Shown: piece by piece, positions 50,371 to 62,464 of the stretch
Position numbering within the stretch: position 1 is the stretch's first letter
How the letters are laid out: every line of letters starts with the position of its first letter
Assembly: GCA_940671915.1 (NCBI GenBank)
Contig: CALNVZ010000174.1
Span: forward strand, 78,914,911-78,978,910
Source: Paracentrotus lividus
Lineage: Eukaryota > Echinodermata > Echinoidea > Camarodonta > Echinidae
Length of the DNA stretch: 64,000 nt
Direction: 5' to 3'
The notes under the pieces: model-generated
What the model saw: only the letters and a program-made list of their open reading frames with translations
Databases searched by the model: none
Told to the model about the DNA's origin: nothing
Translations under genes and position numbers: made by a program

Positions 50371-53029
50371 CAGACATCAAAACACATACGGACAATAAAT
50401 AGCAGCATAGCATTCTCTATACGTGCTCCAAGAAAACTATGCCGAAATGTCGGGGGCAATATTATCAAGCTGACGGGTTTTGAAAGGCAAGCGGTGTCTG
50501 GGGTTCTGGATTTGGAAAGCTTCGGTTGAAAGTTGAAGGGGGTAATAAGGTTCACACCTTAGGGGCTCTTTAGATCAACACCGGGGTCAAATCTAGGTGC
50601 CAACTTTTGAGTGACAAAACCTGACAATAAACTTTTACGATTTTTACCCCGCCATTCGCTCAACATACCTCACAAATGTCGCTATGTCGACTATTTTTTT
50701 GCTCTCTTCAAACTCCATTTTCTTCAAAAATGGATATAATTTTTTTAATCCGTTCTACATTTTTCCATATTTGAAATATAAATGTTGGCTTAAAGTAATA
50801 TTTTGGGTCTAGAAACTGGGTGATATTTAGAGGTTTCTTTCTTAGCAATCTTTCTCTTGAGCTCATAATTGTTCATGTTCATCCAAGATCGCGGATAAGA
50901 GGGGGATCAACTTTCTAATTAATGATGGCAGCATTTGATGAAAGAAGCAATCAATTATTCAATCATGTTCTATGTGATATAATGATCATCTTAATAATTG
51001 ACAAGATGGCAGCAAATTAAACCCGGCTGACCAAACCGTTAGGGCTTAATAATAGTTTTTATAATGCGACCTCATTATGCAACATTGTCGAAATTGCGCA
51101 TTGATTTTTACAGACTGACAGATGTATTATCAAATAGTATTGAGATACATTGCATTTCCTAAAATAGATGGTTGCTCTTTGTTGTATTTTCCGAAATTAG
51201 AGAATGTAGATAAATCAAGAAGGCCTAGATTATTGCATCCAGAATAGTGATCATTGTATTTCCAAACAGCTAGTATGAATGTCAGACTACGGTACCATTC
51301 ATAAAAATACATCTTTTAAAATATTCATATATCTCACGGGACGCTTGTAGGATGTGAACGCAGTCATATTAAATTATGCATGTGTATTATCCTGCCTCTT
51401 TTATAATATTTTCTTGTGAATTCTTCCGCACCATTGAACACAATTATTAGTTGTATATACTACCTTAATTACGAGATAATGTCGAATATTCTCATATCAT
51501 ATATGGGTCAAAGGGTTATAACCTCTCAATTGAGACGATAATTATAAATCAGGCACTCCAATAAACCATTTGTGCATGATGTTGAAAAGTCATAATAACC
51601 TCAGGATATATGGGTATTATTCATGTGCCCATGGATAACGATGATACTTTTTGAAGGTGCAACAATGACACACAGAAATATAGGTTTCCCAAATCAATTT
51701 TAAACTATTTCTAATCAATTCGTCTATGTTCATTCAATTTAAACGATACGTCATGGAGCGGAGCTATCGGTCAATTGAATTAACGTTTAGATTTATATTC
51801 GCGATCACATTTCGGACGAAAGTGCTTGTAAGAAATGTCAAATTGATCGAATATAGTTTAAACTTGACCGGGAAAACCAATATTAGAATTAAATTATTTA
51901 ATCTATTTAATTCGAGTATTCATATTTCCATTGACAACCAATCATAGTATTACTTATGAAATATCAAATTCATTTGATTTCGTATGAGATGTTGAAAATG
52001 TTATAATATACAAAGATATTCATATAGGCTTCCTGTCACATATCACTGACTCTTAAGGTAGTGTCAGCCTTTTTCACAAATTGCGAAAACTAATGCAACT
52101 TGGCATAACTTTAGAACATGATCAACCTATACTGTCTATTCAATCTTACTGTCATAGGTTGCCTAGATCAGTAATATGAAACGAAAATCTGACTACCAAT
52201 CTAGACCAGCTCTCCATCAACATCGTTGATATTACAGCGCGTGCAGAACGGACCACATACAGCAATATACACACGGCGCATTAGCGTGCATTATTCTCTG
52301 CGCTAACGGTCAACGGTTCGCACCGTACGGTATATTTTTCGAGGTTCGAAAAAATAGGAATGAATTTTGATAATCGCAATATAATGACAAATATACACAA
52401 TTGAGCTTAATCATGCTGTGGGAAGATATAGTCATTGATATACTACAATATCCTCTCAAAAACTAGAAATTTAATATTTTTGCCTGCAAAAGGCTGACAC
52501 TATTGTTTCTCGGAACATAGTTAAACAATATTTAAATGTTCCCATTCTAACTCCCCCATCTTCCTTCCCTACTATCGCAACCCGATACCAATAACCATGG
52601 AAATCGATATCAAACTGATAGTGTCGTCTGTGAAACAGAATAGTCATTTATGCCATTGGGCATCGTCACTATATGTATGACATCCGTAACGAGGTGTGTA
52701 CGACCTCTGTGACCTGGCTAAAATGGTTCAAATGGCACCCATTAAAATAATGACCAAAAATAATTATAGATGGATACAGGTTATATTCCTATTGCTTTGA
52801 AGCAATGGAAATAAGGTGATACCGTAACTGAATATTTGAGTCAATATCGGATGTCCGTTTGTTGTAGGAAAATTTGAGAATTTGTTTGCCAGCGGCGAGC
52901 ACAACTTTTCTCAAAATGCAAATATTTTAAGAAAGATATTTTTTTAACCTTTAATATCTAACAGCAGACCAGCCTGATATATCGATTGCTCGATCTGTAT
53001 ATGAATAAAATAGAGTGAGAGCAAATAAT
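50371..53029. other. No gene seen
   Basis: AT-rich sequence upstream of the candidate promoter. Apart from the short MITE at 51679 nothing is recognised. Confidence 0.5.
51679..51884. mobile_element. Short, diverged relative of the AGGTTTTCCCGG element
   Basis: Starts TATAGGTTTCCCAAATCAAT and ends with the imperfect complement (..AACTTGACCGGGAAAACCAATA). The ends extend about 26 bases inward with mismatches; the interior is only about half the length of the two full copies and mostly unlike them. Probably an internally deleted, older family member. Confidence 0.5.
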
Positions 53030-53100
53030 AGATCAGTGAGGGATTCGGACCGGCAACTTCTGTTCAAATTGCGACTATACCACTACGTCATCTCTGATCC
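53030..53100 (-). pseudogene. tRNA-like sequence, probably the head of a tRNA-derived SINE
   Basis: Read on the minus strand from 53100, the sequence begins GGATCAG and ends CTGATCT, which pair as a seven-base acceptor stem with one G-T. It has an A-box-like TGACGTAGTGGTATAGTC and a B box GGTCCGAATCC (consensus GGTTCGANTCC). An anticodon stem CAATT/AGTTG can be drawn but its loop is eight bases, and the T-stem pairs poorly. So it is not a working tRNA. The AGAAGTTGCCGGTCCGAATCCC stretch resembles tRNA-derived SINE heads common in echinoderms (recalled, not searched). A body would extend toward lower coordinates; I could not delimit it. Confidence 0.5.
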
Positions 53101-56100
53101 ATGAAATATGCAATATGAATTAGAATTTAATTCCTTTTGAAGAAATTCGTCCTGAAGAAATCATCCTATGAAGTTTATTAGCATTCATACATTTCATTTG
53201 ATAACATCTACAATGATCTATACTTGATGAATTTTGAAAAGCGGTTTATACGTGAAATTGTATGTAGGAATTCCGTCTGTCAGTCGATCAAAATATACCA
53301 TCCGTCAGTCAGTGTTAACATTCTTTGGCATGGCATTAACCTTCACATGCCGCACTCGACCCAGGTGAGCTAAATGGGTACCAGGGCAGCAAAGCCAATA
53401 TACCATTTTATTGGTACCAGTGATATTTAAACGTCATGTAACAACATGAATACATGGGACTACATTGTATCATTGACACAAGAGACTGTACGAAATTTGG
53501 AAAAAGAAGCATTACATAGGAGATTGCCAAAGACAAGGTGAAGAATTCTGCGTTGCATGCAGAAGGAAATCCATGTTTACAACTGTCATGTGATATTACA
53601 TAGCCACTCGATGAATAACTGAATCATGTGACATACAATTACATTATTATTAGGAAAGAAAGGAGGAGAAAGTGCATGTTTATTGCACTGCTTGCATCGG
53701 AAGCCCTCTTCAATTGATCGATACTAGCTACACCCTTTTATGACGTAGGCATGTGTCCTTTGAGACGTCAAGGTCAAAGACACTAGACTCGAGAGACCGT
53801 TGAAGTCTTTTTTCTGTGTGCTTCCCTTTCTGCTGCACCAAGATGAAATATCATATTTGCATTCTTTTTCCCCGACTATATCGCCTAAACCCCAACTTGA
53901 AATAAAGTTCTTTTATGCATAAAGCTGGGTAAAGAAAATGATCCGTCTTAATTTATTTATTCTAATTCATTGTTACAAAAGAAAACATAGATTTAATTTG
54001 ACACCATTTAAAAGATAATATTTCAAATTTTTTGAACGGTCCTGACTGTGACACCGGATTGTTGGTTAGATAAACATCCATATTTCACACAAAATTCAGA
54101 TCATTTAATTATTTGGCTTGTGTATATCATCATATCATCATCATCATCATCAACAACAACAACAACAACAACAACACAATATTGATACAACCCAATGTAA
54201 ATATTCACTGGAAATAAATATATATTTTTTTCAAAATATGTTTTTATCGGTTACGAATCCGCACTCAGGCCACTACGTGAAAACGATACCGAATCGATAG
54301 CTGTTCTTGACCTTGCGATGGAGATCGATCAACTCGATCCATGTGCGTAAATTGAATATTTGACTATCAAAGTTCATTATGGTATTGATTCAAATTGGTT
54401 TCCGTTTGGTTGATATCCAAACGATAGGATCGAGCTCGAATGTATCGATTTTGTTAAACCACATGTGATGCGGTACCCTTTGTGATACTTCTACAGAGCG
54501 TCCCAGAAAAAGGAAACCCGACTTTGAGAATCTCCTTTTAAAATTGTATAGCTTTAAATGACATTAAATTTTATTCATGTTAAAGAGTAATTCATATTCT
54601 CTCCAGTGAAACTATGGATGACTGAGCACTTGGGCTTTACAAACGATTGTCATAATTGCATTGTACCAAGTTCGGGAAAAATCAACCCTTATGAATGGAC
54701 CCAGGAAGGCTTTCCACAAACAATGAAAGAATGATCAGAAAGCCAGGATAGCTTCTGCCAAAACTTGATACAAGATGATTTTGACAAAGGTTTTTAAAGC
54801 TAAAGTGCTCAGCAATTCATGACAGAACATGTATAAGTTTTGTATAGATTTGTCTATGAGTACGAGTTACTCTCTCACATGAAATAAATAGTAATGTCAC
54901 AGCTATTCAATTTTGATACCATGGATACGACGCCATCAAAGTTGGGTTTACCTTTTTTTTTTCTTTGATGTACTGTATAGCCGGATGTGGAGCACATGTT
55001 TTAAGCGCTATTCAAAATGTTGTGCGGAACTCTATCGTTGTAAACACATCGTTGTAAACACACCAATCTTCATATTCGTAATTAGAAGGGAACACAAATT
55101 CACATTTTATCAAATGCACAAAATATGATGCCAACCTTTCTGGTGACTTTAATAGTTGATTTAATTGTATAGTTTATCTATTTAGGCTATTTAATTTCCA
55201 GAAATATATCATCATACTTTTAGTTACCACTGTAATAGAAGACTATAAAGGACATATCTCTTCCGTCTATTAACATTTTTCACACACATCTACAAAAGTG
55301 CACATTAAGTCACCGAAACCAGAGTGGTTTAGGAGCTATTGGTGTGGAACACATGTTATTAGGAAACGTTTCGCCTTTTGAAGCGAAAAAGCCGAGTACG
55401 CGATAAGGAGATGATTGTCATTTCGTAATAAGTACTAATGTAAAGTTCACGGTTATGATCAATATGTAACGATTTAGGATCGACCTTTCTCCGCACAGAT
55501 GCATGGACATCTTTTCGGGGAAATGTCATTTTCAACATAACACAATGCACTATTGATATTGTTTCAGTTTAACATTGATTAATAATCTTATAGTTCTTAT
55601 GTAAATATCGGTACATTCAACGATACCCTATTAACACATAATTTGTTACATGTTAACTATGTTACAGTAGGTAGGCCTATATCCCTCATGTATAATTTTG
55701 CCTATCGCTTTTAAACATTACATTGACACTTATATAATTGAAACATGTTAAATCATTTGAGTGGTACTTAGCCTATTTAATTTTCTCAATATTTTTTAAT
55801 AAATTATATTTAATTCGTGAATGCTCATCACAATTTATATAACAAATATTTTAATTCATAATTGAGAAATAAGGGGCATTTCAGGTAGCATAATATGATA
55901 CATAGAATGAGTGTTGTCGATTACCTAATCTTGAACATATTAATGCACCGTCTAATTTCACGTCTATATAATTCTATACATTTTTTTTCAATATAAAATA
56001 ACACAGCTAATTCCATTATCTTATCCATTTCTGATTCCCTAAACAAAATATCTTCAGGCTATTTTTTGAACGAACAAACAAACCGCCCCTCAGTCCCCCC

Positions 56101-57424
56101 CCCCCCCCCCCCCCCCTCCCCTCCTCTCCGCCCATTACGACATCCACATCTTCTCAAGACAACTCGTGTAAACGTCCAAGGCTGACATTTATTTGTTTTC
56201 TTGGACTTTATGGTAATGCATGTACCTTCCGGGTCCATTCTCTTTTTACATATCCATATCCACAATGTCACCTATACAAGTTGGATTCGAAGCCCGCAAT
56301 CAGATATGATTTTGTGTCGTTTCTTACACTTCTACACACGGATCGCATATCATGCCTCAATGTCATATTTTGCTTTAGGAATGTAACGTTTGTACGGCAT
56401 TTGTCAGCGCATTAGTTAACTTTTTTTTCAATTGGCGCACGTTCAACTTCTGTTTCTTAGGAAATAGCCACATCTTGACAACGTTTGATGTGTCAATTCG
56501 GTCGTAGAAGAGAGATTGCTAAGTGCTTGTAGTGTTTTTATATTGCTGTAGTGTTTGTGCATGAAGGAGAAACGTCAGGGAATGGTCACTTACCCAGAGT
56601 TGGGATTTGACAGTAGCTTTTAAGATAACTACTATTTTACAAAATAATGTTGTTTGTTTAACAAAAACGGTTATATTCTCGGAAAAAAATATGCAATTCT
56701 GACAGATACGGGCTAAGAAAAGAGCAGAAAATTCCAAACAAAAAAATTACAAAACAAAAGAAAACCCAGCGCAACATGCAAGCAAGCAAGCAAGCAACAA
56801 CAAAAAAAAATACAAAAAGAAAAAAAATTGAATAAAATAAATTTTTAAAAATCTTAAGTTTGAAATATTGGTTAGAACGTAGATGGGAAGTACCAACATG
56901 AATACCGTGTTTTACTATTAAGTCGGGGGATCATATCTTAAGTCTATTATTGGTGATCGCGTTACAGAATAACTGTATTTCTGCACCAATATCGTTCTGG
57001 AAAAGAAAAACGTGATAGAATGCAAGTCATAAATATCAACTTCTATAATAAGATTCTTCACCAATTAAAATAAATTCTTATCCTTTACTACTCGAATGAC
57101 AATTATAATATGACAGGGTGAATAAAGCAATTGTTCGCCAGCATTATATCACATGCATGCCATAAGTCAATAAAAAGGCTATTTCCTCTGCTTCCGGTCA
57201 CATCATTGGTTAATGGGCAGTAGTCACGTGATACGTATTTGGCGTCATTTTGTTCCATGGAGCCACACAGAATACGAAGAACTCACGTATGGTAATGTAA
57301 AAAGTTACCCAAGCATGCGGGGTGGGGCAAATACCCATATTTCTTCAGGACCTGACATGTCGAGATCTAAAAAGTAGTCCTCGCTAAGATTATTTTATCA
57401 GCCCAGACTAGTCGACAAAACAGG
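53101..57424. other. No gene seen
   Basis: AT-rich with the CAT/CAA microsatellite and a 22-base C run at 56095-56116. A Gly-rich minus-strand frame there is low complexity. Confidence 0.5.
54127..54177. repeat. (CAT)n(CAA)n compound microsatellite
   Basis: CAT units followed directly by about eight CAA units. A His-Gln frame here is its translation. Confidence 0.95.
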
Positions 57425-57562
57425 CGCATTAGGTCCTTACATGCTGGGTCGCCCAAAATAGCTGCCCTTTAAAAAATAGAGTTTTTTATACAAAAAAAAA
57501 AAAAAAAAAAAAAAATCTCTAAACACACCGAGGCTACACAAAAAGAGACATTATTCAATCTG
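57425..57562. mobile_element. Diverged fragment of the fold-back family
   Basis: Follows the left arm of the 14739 element in order: GCGCATTAGGTCC, GGTCGCCCAAAAT, GCTGCCC, then, after a 25-base A run, TCTAAACACAC and GAGACATTATTC line up with GCGCCATAGGTCC, GGCGTCCAAAAT, GTGCCC, TCTAAACACAC and GAGTATTAC. Much diverged, and the expansion of the A run is local. Ends not defined. Confidence 0.45.
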
Positions 57563-58982
57563 CGAGTTCGACATTTATGAAACTCTTGAAGGATCTTATT
57601 AATGCCTTGGATGATCTATGTTCTGGAAAAGTGTGTCAAAGGTCCCTGTTGATGAAAAAAGGGGGTAGCCATGTTAGATTGTGCACAGATAAAACGAATC
57701 GCTTTGAATTTATCATCACAGGTCTAGCTTGTTGAAATTACTCAAAGCTTATACATTTCATATTTCGGCCTAATCCGCATTTCTCGAACTCAGAGAGATA
57801 AATTCACAGGTTATAAGGACAGAATGATATGTATCTTGCCCGGACGACAAGAAATATTTATGAGACTGACCTCTAAGTTTACTTGTAACACTATTCAGTT
57901 TGATGTTGCATACAGCATCTTGCCAGCAAAGTCACGCACAACAATGTGACGAAGAAGTACCAACGAAGTTTAAAGGAACGATGCACTTTCATAGAAATTG
58001 ATAATGCGTTCATAATGATAATAAAGTCTCAAGTGAGGACGAAGTAGAGATATTTAGGACTAATTCTGCTACTCTAGTTTAAAAGTTTATTGTTCAGCTT
58101 CTGTATTTACTTCAACCTAGGATTTCTCTTGAATTGGCCTTACAATGACCGCACTATATCTCTACTGTATAATTCTATCACGTTTTCTCTCTCCCTCTTG
58201 CTCTATCTCTCACTTCTTCTCTCTCTCCCTCCCCCTCTCTCTTTCTCTCTCTTTCTATCTCTCTCTCTCTCTCTTGGTCACCATTTCGTCTCACAACCAT
58301 CGTTCCTATCTCTACTGTCTCTACTTGCCGTATTAAAGCTACATAAAGAAAACAAAATCCGCTCTTTTTATCTCTGCAATGTATTTGGTGAACAAAATAG
58401 TCAACGGCCTCCTTCGCTTTAAGGTCGCGGGTTGGAATGCATAGTTACTAGATGTATCCTTATCATTCCACCTCCATGTATATATCAGAAGATAGAGCAA
58501 GTCGTTTGATTTATGGATCTCTTTGGACCTAGAAAGGTAGGGAAATGAAGATGACGTCACAACCATAATACTCGTTTGCAATCACAGTGCGGCTGTGTTT
58601 ATAAACATAGCTGCTGCATGCAGTTTGTTAAGTATCGAGCAGGCAAATCTTGGGATGGAAACAAAGATACGGGCAGCAGAAATGTATCGGCTCATTTCAG
58701 AGCAAACATGGCAAATAACAAAGGTATAAAAGTTAAAGGTGCATTTCATAGTTCTATATGCATTTAAGAAATTTTAACTCGTTAACAGTAGTCACCAATC
58801 CTCCTGTATAGAAATTTGACAGTAGACGCTACACTCTTATACCGGATGTAAACTCATCGCAAAAATGGTGTCAGATTGAAAATGTGTTGTAGACGATAAT
58901 ATCAATCTTAGAAAAATGATTTTCTATTTCTCCACAGTTAATATTAGGATAAGCATTTTAGTGTTTTTGATGTAGGCCTATG

Positions 58983-58985
<3 letters not shown>

Positions 58986-59014
<29 letters not shown>
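58986..59014. repeat. A29 homopolymer
   Basis: A run of 29 A. Could be a retroposon tail, but no source gene or target duplication is seen next to it. Confidence 0.9.
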
Positions 59015-59636
59015 CGGTGTCGCGATTTCGAACTGCCATTTTCGAACAATGAATGTCTGGTTATACTTTTGCATTACCATAATATATCATACTACATTTT
59101 TTTTTAAATGACGATTCTAAATTATTTTGTGACAACATTTGAGTTTGTAGAGGTTATATTCATGTCGAAGTCTTATTGCTAAAAATACATAACATCGGTA
59201 AGCCTCACAAAATCGGCAACACCACACAGACCCAAATATATTTCAGGGGTATTTTATCGGAACTGTCAAACTGTCCTGATCTCGACCCCTAAATATGTTT
59301 TCTGCACTCCACAAAATTTTCGGCGGTAGATGGGTCGCCGCTTCCTCATAAATTCTATTTTTCCTCGACGAACTTTCCATTAAAAAAGCGGGTCTTTTAG
59401 CTTGACCGGGACACTATCCTGTAATAAACTTGTCAAGACAACTCACAACAGCTGGGCAGCTTCGGTCCAGGTCTTTGCAGTCAAAACATTTTCTATCAAA
59501 GAGCGATGAAGTCATTACTTCATAACGAATTCAATTTATTCGGGATAAGATGCGCGCCCAAATGGATCGTCAGTCTATCAAAAGTGGATAGTAAAGCTAC
59601 AACAACAACAAAAGACACCACACATACATATTACAC

Positions 59637-59686
59637 ATACACACGCGCACACGCACACACACAACACTCACACACACACACACACC

Positions 59687-59722
<36 letters not shown>
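59637..59722. repeat. (CA)n microsatellite
   Basis: CA repeats with CGC and CACTCA interruptions over about 85 bases. Confidence 0.95.
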
Positions 59723-59723
<1 letters not shown>

Positions 59724-60577
59724 CTTACAAAACAACAAAATTATTCATATTTTGAATTGAGTTATGGAAATTTGTTTTTATATTCTATAGAATTTTGGGA
59801 AATGCTTTATGACCGCATTGATATTGGGAAATTAAAAAATCTGAATCTCCATTCCGTGGAACCTGGATCCCCCATTGTTATAGGCCTGTCACAAACACCA
59901 CCCAACATATAAAAAGCCTCCAAAGTTGTCCCTTTTTACATTCGTCTATGTGTCAACATCACTTTCTGCAAAAAATCAATTTATTATGTTAATCAAGGAA
60001 ATGTTACATTCGACAGACAAACTTTGATTGGAATGCGAACAACAAAAAGAAATAGACAAACCAACCACAAATATAGAAATCCGTTGAATTACAATATTTG
60101 CTTGGGGCGTTCTGGAGGTTAACTCTCCCAAATGTAGGCCCCATTGGGTCGAGCGAACAAAACACCAATCACAATTCTTGTCCACATAAAACAAGCTAGA
60201 CGATTGGAGATATGCCGTAATCTCCAATGATTTACCACTTTCACTCACCAATCACAAGAGTTAGCCCTGATTCTAGTCGTCTGTTTGTGACTCCCGATGA
60301 ATATTAGAAAAATACCAGGAAAGAAAACCCAAAGAAAATATTGATAGATACATGTTTAAAGCATTACTGTCGCAATTACGGTTAAAAATAGCATTTTTAT
60401 AACACCGTGCTAATTATGATAGGCATATAAATTAATATTCAGCTGTATTTGAAAAGTTAGAACAAGAATAGTGTGCAGGGTTTATAAAATTAAAAACATA
60501 AAAAACATCAGGAAAATTATTTTGAAACATAAGGGAGAAAATTATTTATAGCAGGGGGGGGGTGTTATTACAACAAC

Positions 60578-60578
<1 letters not shown>

Positions 60579-60629
<51 letters not shown>
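60579..60629. repeat. (AAT)n microsatellite
   Basis: About 17 uninterrupted AAT units after a short CAA stretch. Confidence 0.95.
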
Positions 60630-60630
<1 letters not shown>

Positions 60631-61047
60631 CAATATTTATAACGCGCAACATATCCATCTCAAGAGATGCTCAATGCGCATCCCCTGCATGGGTAAATCG
60701 TCAACTGTAAATCTGTAAATGTTCAGAGTCTTCTGGTATAAAGTCATAAGAATGGAATAAATAAGGATGGAATGCATGCTATATTCCAAGACGTGTACAG
60801 AGTCGTTTACATTACTACAACTCACACATGATAAACATGTAATAAGGAATAATTTCTTCACCTCTCCGAAACTAGGCACAATTTCAATTTCAATACCTTT
60901 AGACAATTTCACTAGACACATTTTCATCGTGGAGTGGGGGGGGGGGGTGAATAAAATGCTACAAACATAAAAAATACCCGTCAAAATGTTCAAAATTATG
61001 CTGACCATTTTTGGAAAATTTGACAACAAAATATCTTCTTTCTCCAG

Positions 61048-61237
61048 GGACTTGGTTTATACAGTAGCCGCACGCTCCCTCAGCTGGGCCAGAAGAGAGG
61101 GGAAGTTTTGCAATTCCAAAGTCTCATTTTTCCTCCCAGAACAGTTGTCTCCAATATTTTACGCAAATGACAGTCGGATGTCAAATGAACCAGCTGGTTG
61201 TTCGTACCTCGTGAAAGACGTCATGGGTCTTGGTTGA
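61048..61237 (+). CDS. Candidate 3'-terminal exon, unknown product
   Basis: A very good acceptor (ATATCTTCTTTCTCCAG, ending 61047) is followed by a frame open to TGA at 61235-61237 (ending SRMSNEPAGCSYLVKDVMGLG, needing a preceding exon). A second frame over the same bases, beginning GLGLYSSRTLPQLGQKRGEV, is open to a TGA near 61171. An AATAAA signal lies at 61296-61301, about 60 bases after the first stop. The block is GC-richer than its surroundings. It abuts the transposon that starts at 61359. No family recognised and the frame cannot be chosen without transcripts. Confidence 0.3.
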
Positions 61238-61295
61238 AAGCATCTTCAACGCAGTTGCATCAAACAACTCCTTCTTCTAAAATTTGCTTCTTACA

Positions 61296-61301
61296 AATAA
61301 A
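61296..61301 (+). promoter_or_regulatory. Poly(A) signal AATAAA
   Basis: Canonical hexamer 59 bases downstream of the stop in the candidate exon at 61048-61237, in the sequence ACAAATAAAAAAC. Supports, but does not prove, a plus-strand 3' end here. Confidence 0.3.
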
Positions 61302-61358
61302 AAACATATAATACCAGTTGCAAAACGAATATTATTTAGGAAAAGAGGTCAATACATT

Positions 61359-62464
61359 GAGTGATTTCACGTTCGGTTTTATAATCGGTGTTAGTGTTTA
61401 TTTTGGAGCAGAAGTCTGATCTAACACCGAACGTGAAATGGAAATAAAATCAGTCGGTGTTAGGTGTTGACCTCTAAATTTTGACGTATTTCCGGTTGCT
61501 GGTGTTTCATTTTGTGTCAAATGTCGTCTGCTGAACCGAGCTCTGCAGCCGGTGTTAAATTTCACGTGCAAATTTCCATTGACCAACACTAAACCCCTAG
61601 GGATTAAGAAAAAGTTCATTTCACACTCGGTGTTAGTGTTGGTGTTGGCCAACGTTTGGTTTGTCTTGTGAATAATAAGGGCAGTGGAGGGTCCAGTGGC
61701 AGAGAAACTATACTTTATTTTACAGAATAATTAATCAATTAATATATTAGACCAAAGAGGGTACTTCAAGACCTACAAAATTGGTTCATTTTTGGGTTAA
61801 CGAGATGGATTCACAAATTGGCAACTACTCTTCAAGCCTAACAAGGGTCCAAGAAATTTCATCTAAATTCATTGGAAAAAATGATTAGAGAATATAAAAT
61901 AAGGTATTCCGTAGTAAATCGTATAAGGAATAAATATCATCAACATGGATGTCTTCTCAATCTATATTTTAGGAACAAAAGGCATGATCAATCACTGCTA
62001 ATCTGAACCGATGTACGAAATTATAGGGTCTGGGGGCTACGCGCTGCGCGGCCCAGCCTGGCTTTGAAGTGAACTAGATAACGCTCCATTTCCTGCTGCT
62101 TGCAAAAAACTGCCCGAGATATAAACTGTAAACTTACTGTTTCGTCAAAAATATCCATCATGAGGTAAATTTGTATCAAAGAGAGGTTTGAAGAAGGATT
62201 AATTTCGATTTACTGGTATGATTCTAACCTTTTAGTGCCTTCTTCAGGTATATTCGAACAGTTTTAAACAACAAAACCGGTACTTCGCTACGAATTGCGT
62301 CGACGCCATTTTTCTTCAGACGACGGTGTTAGGCTATCGATCCGCGCGTGTTTGGATATCGGTATCGACTCTCATGATCTGAGCTCGGTGTTTGAGCTCG
62401 ATTTTAGCAGAATTTCACTCTGCTAACACTAACACCAACACCAACACCGAACGTGAAATCACTC
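61359..62464. mobile_element. 1.1-kb element with perfect 19-bp ends (GAGTGATTTCACGTTCGGT)
   Basis: The 19-base left end (61359-61377) is matched exactly, inverted, at 62446-62464. ATT lies at both outer borders, a possible three-base target duplication. Subterminal copies of a CGGTGTTAG(TGTT) motif occur near 61388, 61454, 61547, 61627 and, inverted, 62414-62450. A further inverted copy of the end, ACCGAACGTGAAAT, near 61425 makes a hairpin of the left tip. The interior has no transposase; short open frames reading as Asn-Thr repeats are translations of the motif. Confidence 0.75.

Noticed and set aside
50138-50398. 86-codon plus-strand open frame starting at GTG
   Set aside because: Overlaps the minus-strand leader and promoter, has no ATG start and no domain; composition follows the GC-rich promoter.
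59506-59760. Thr-His repeat frame
   Set aside because: Translation of the (CA)n microsatellite.
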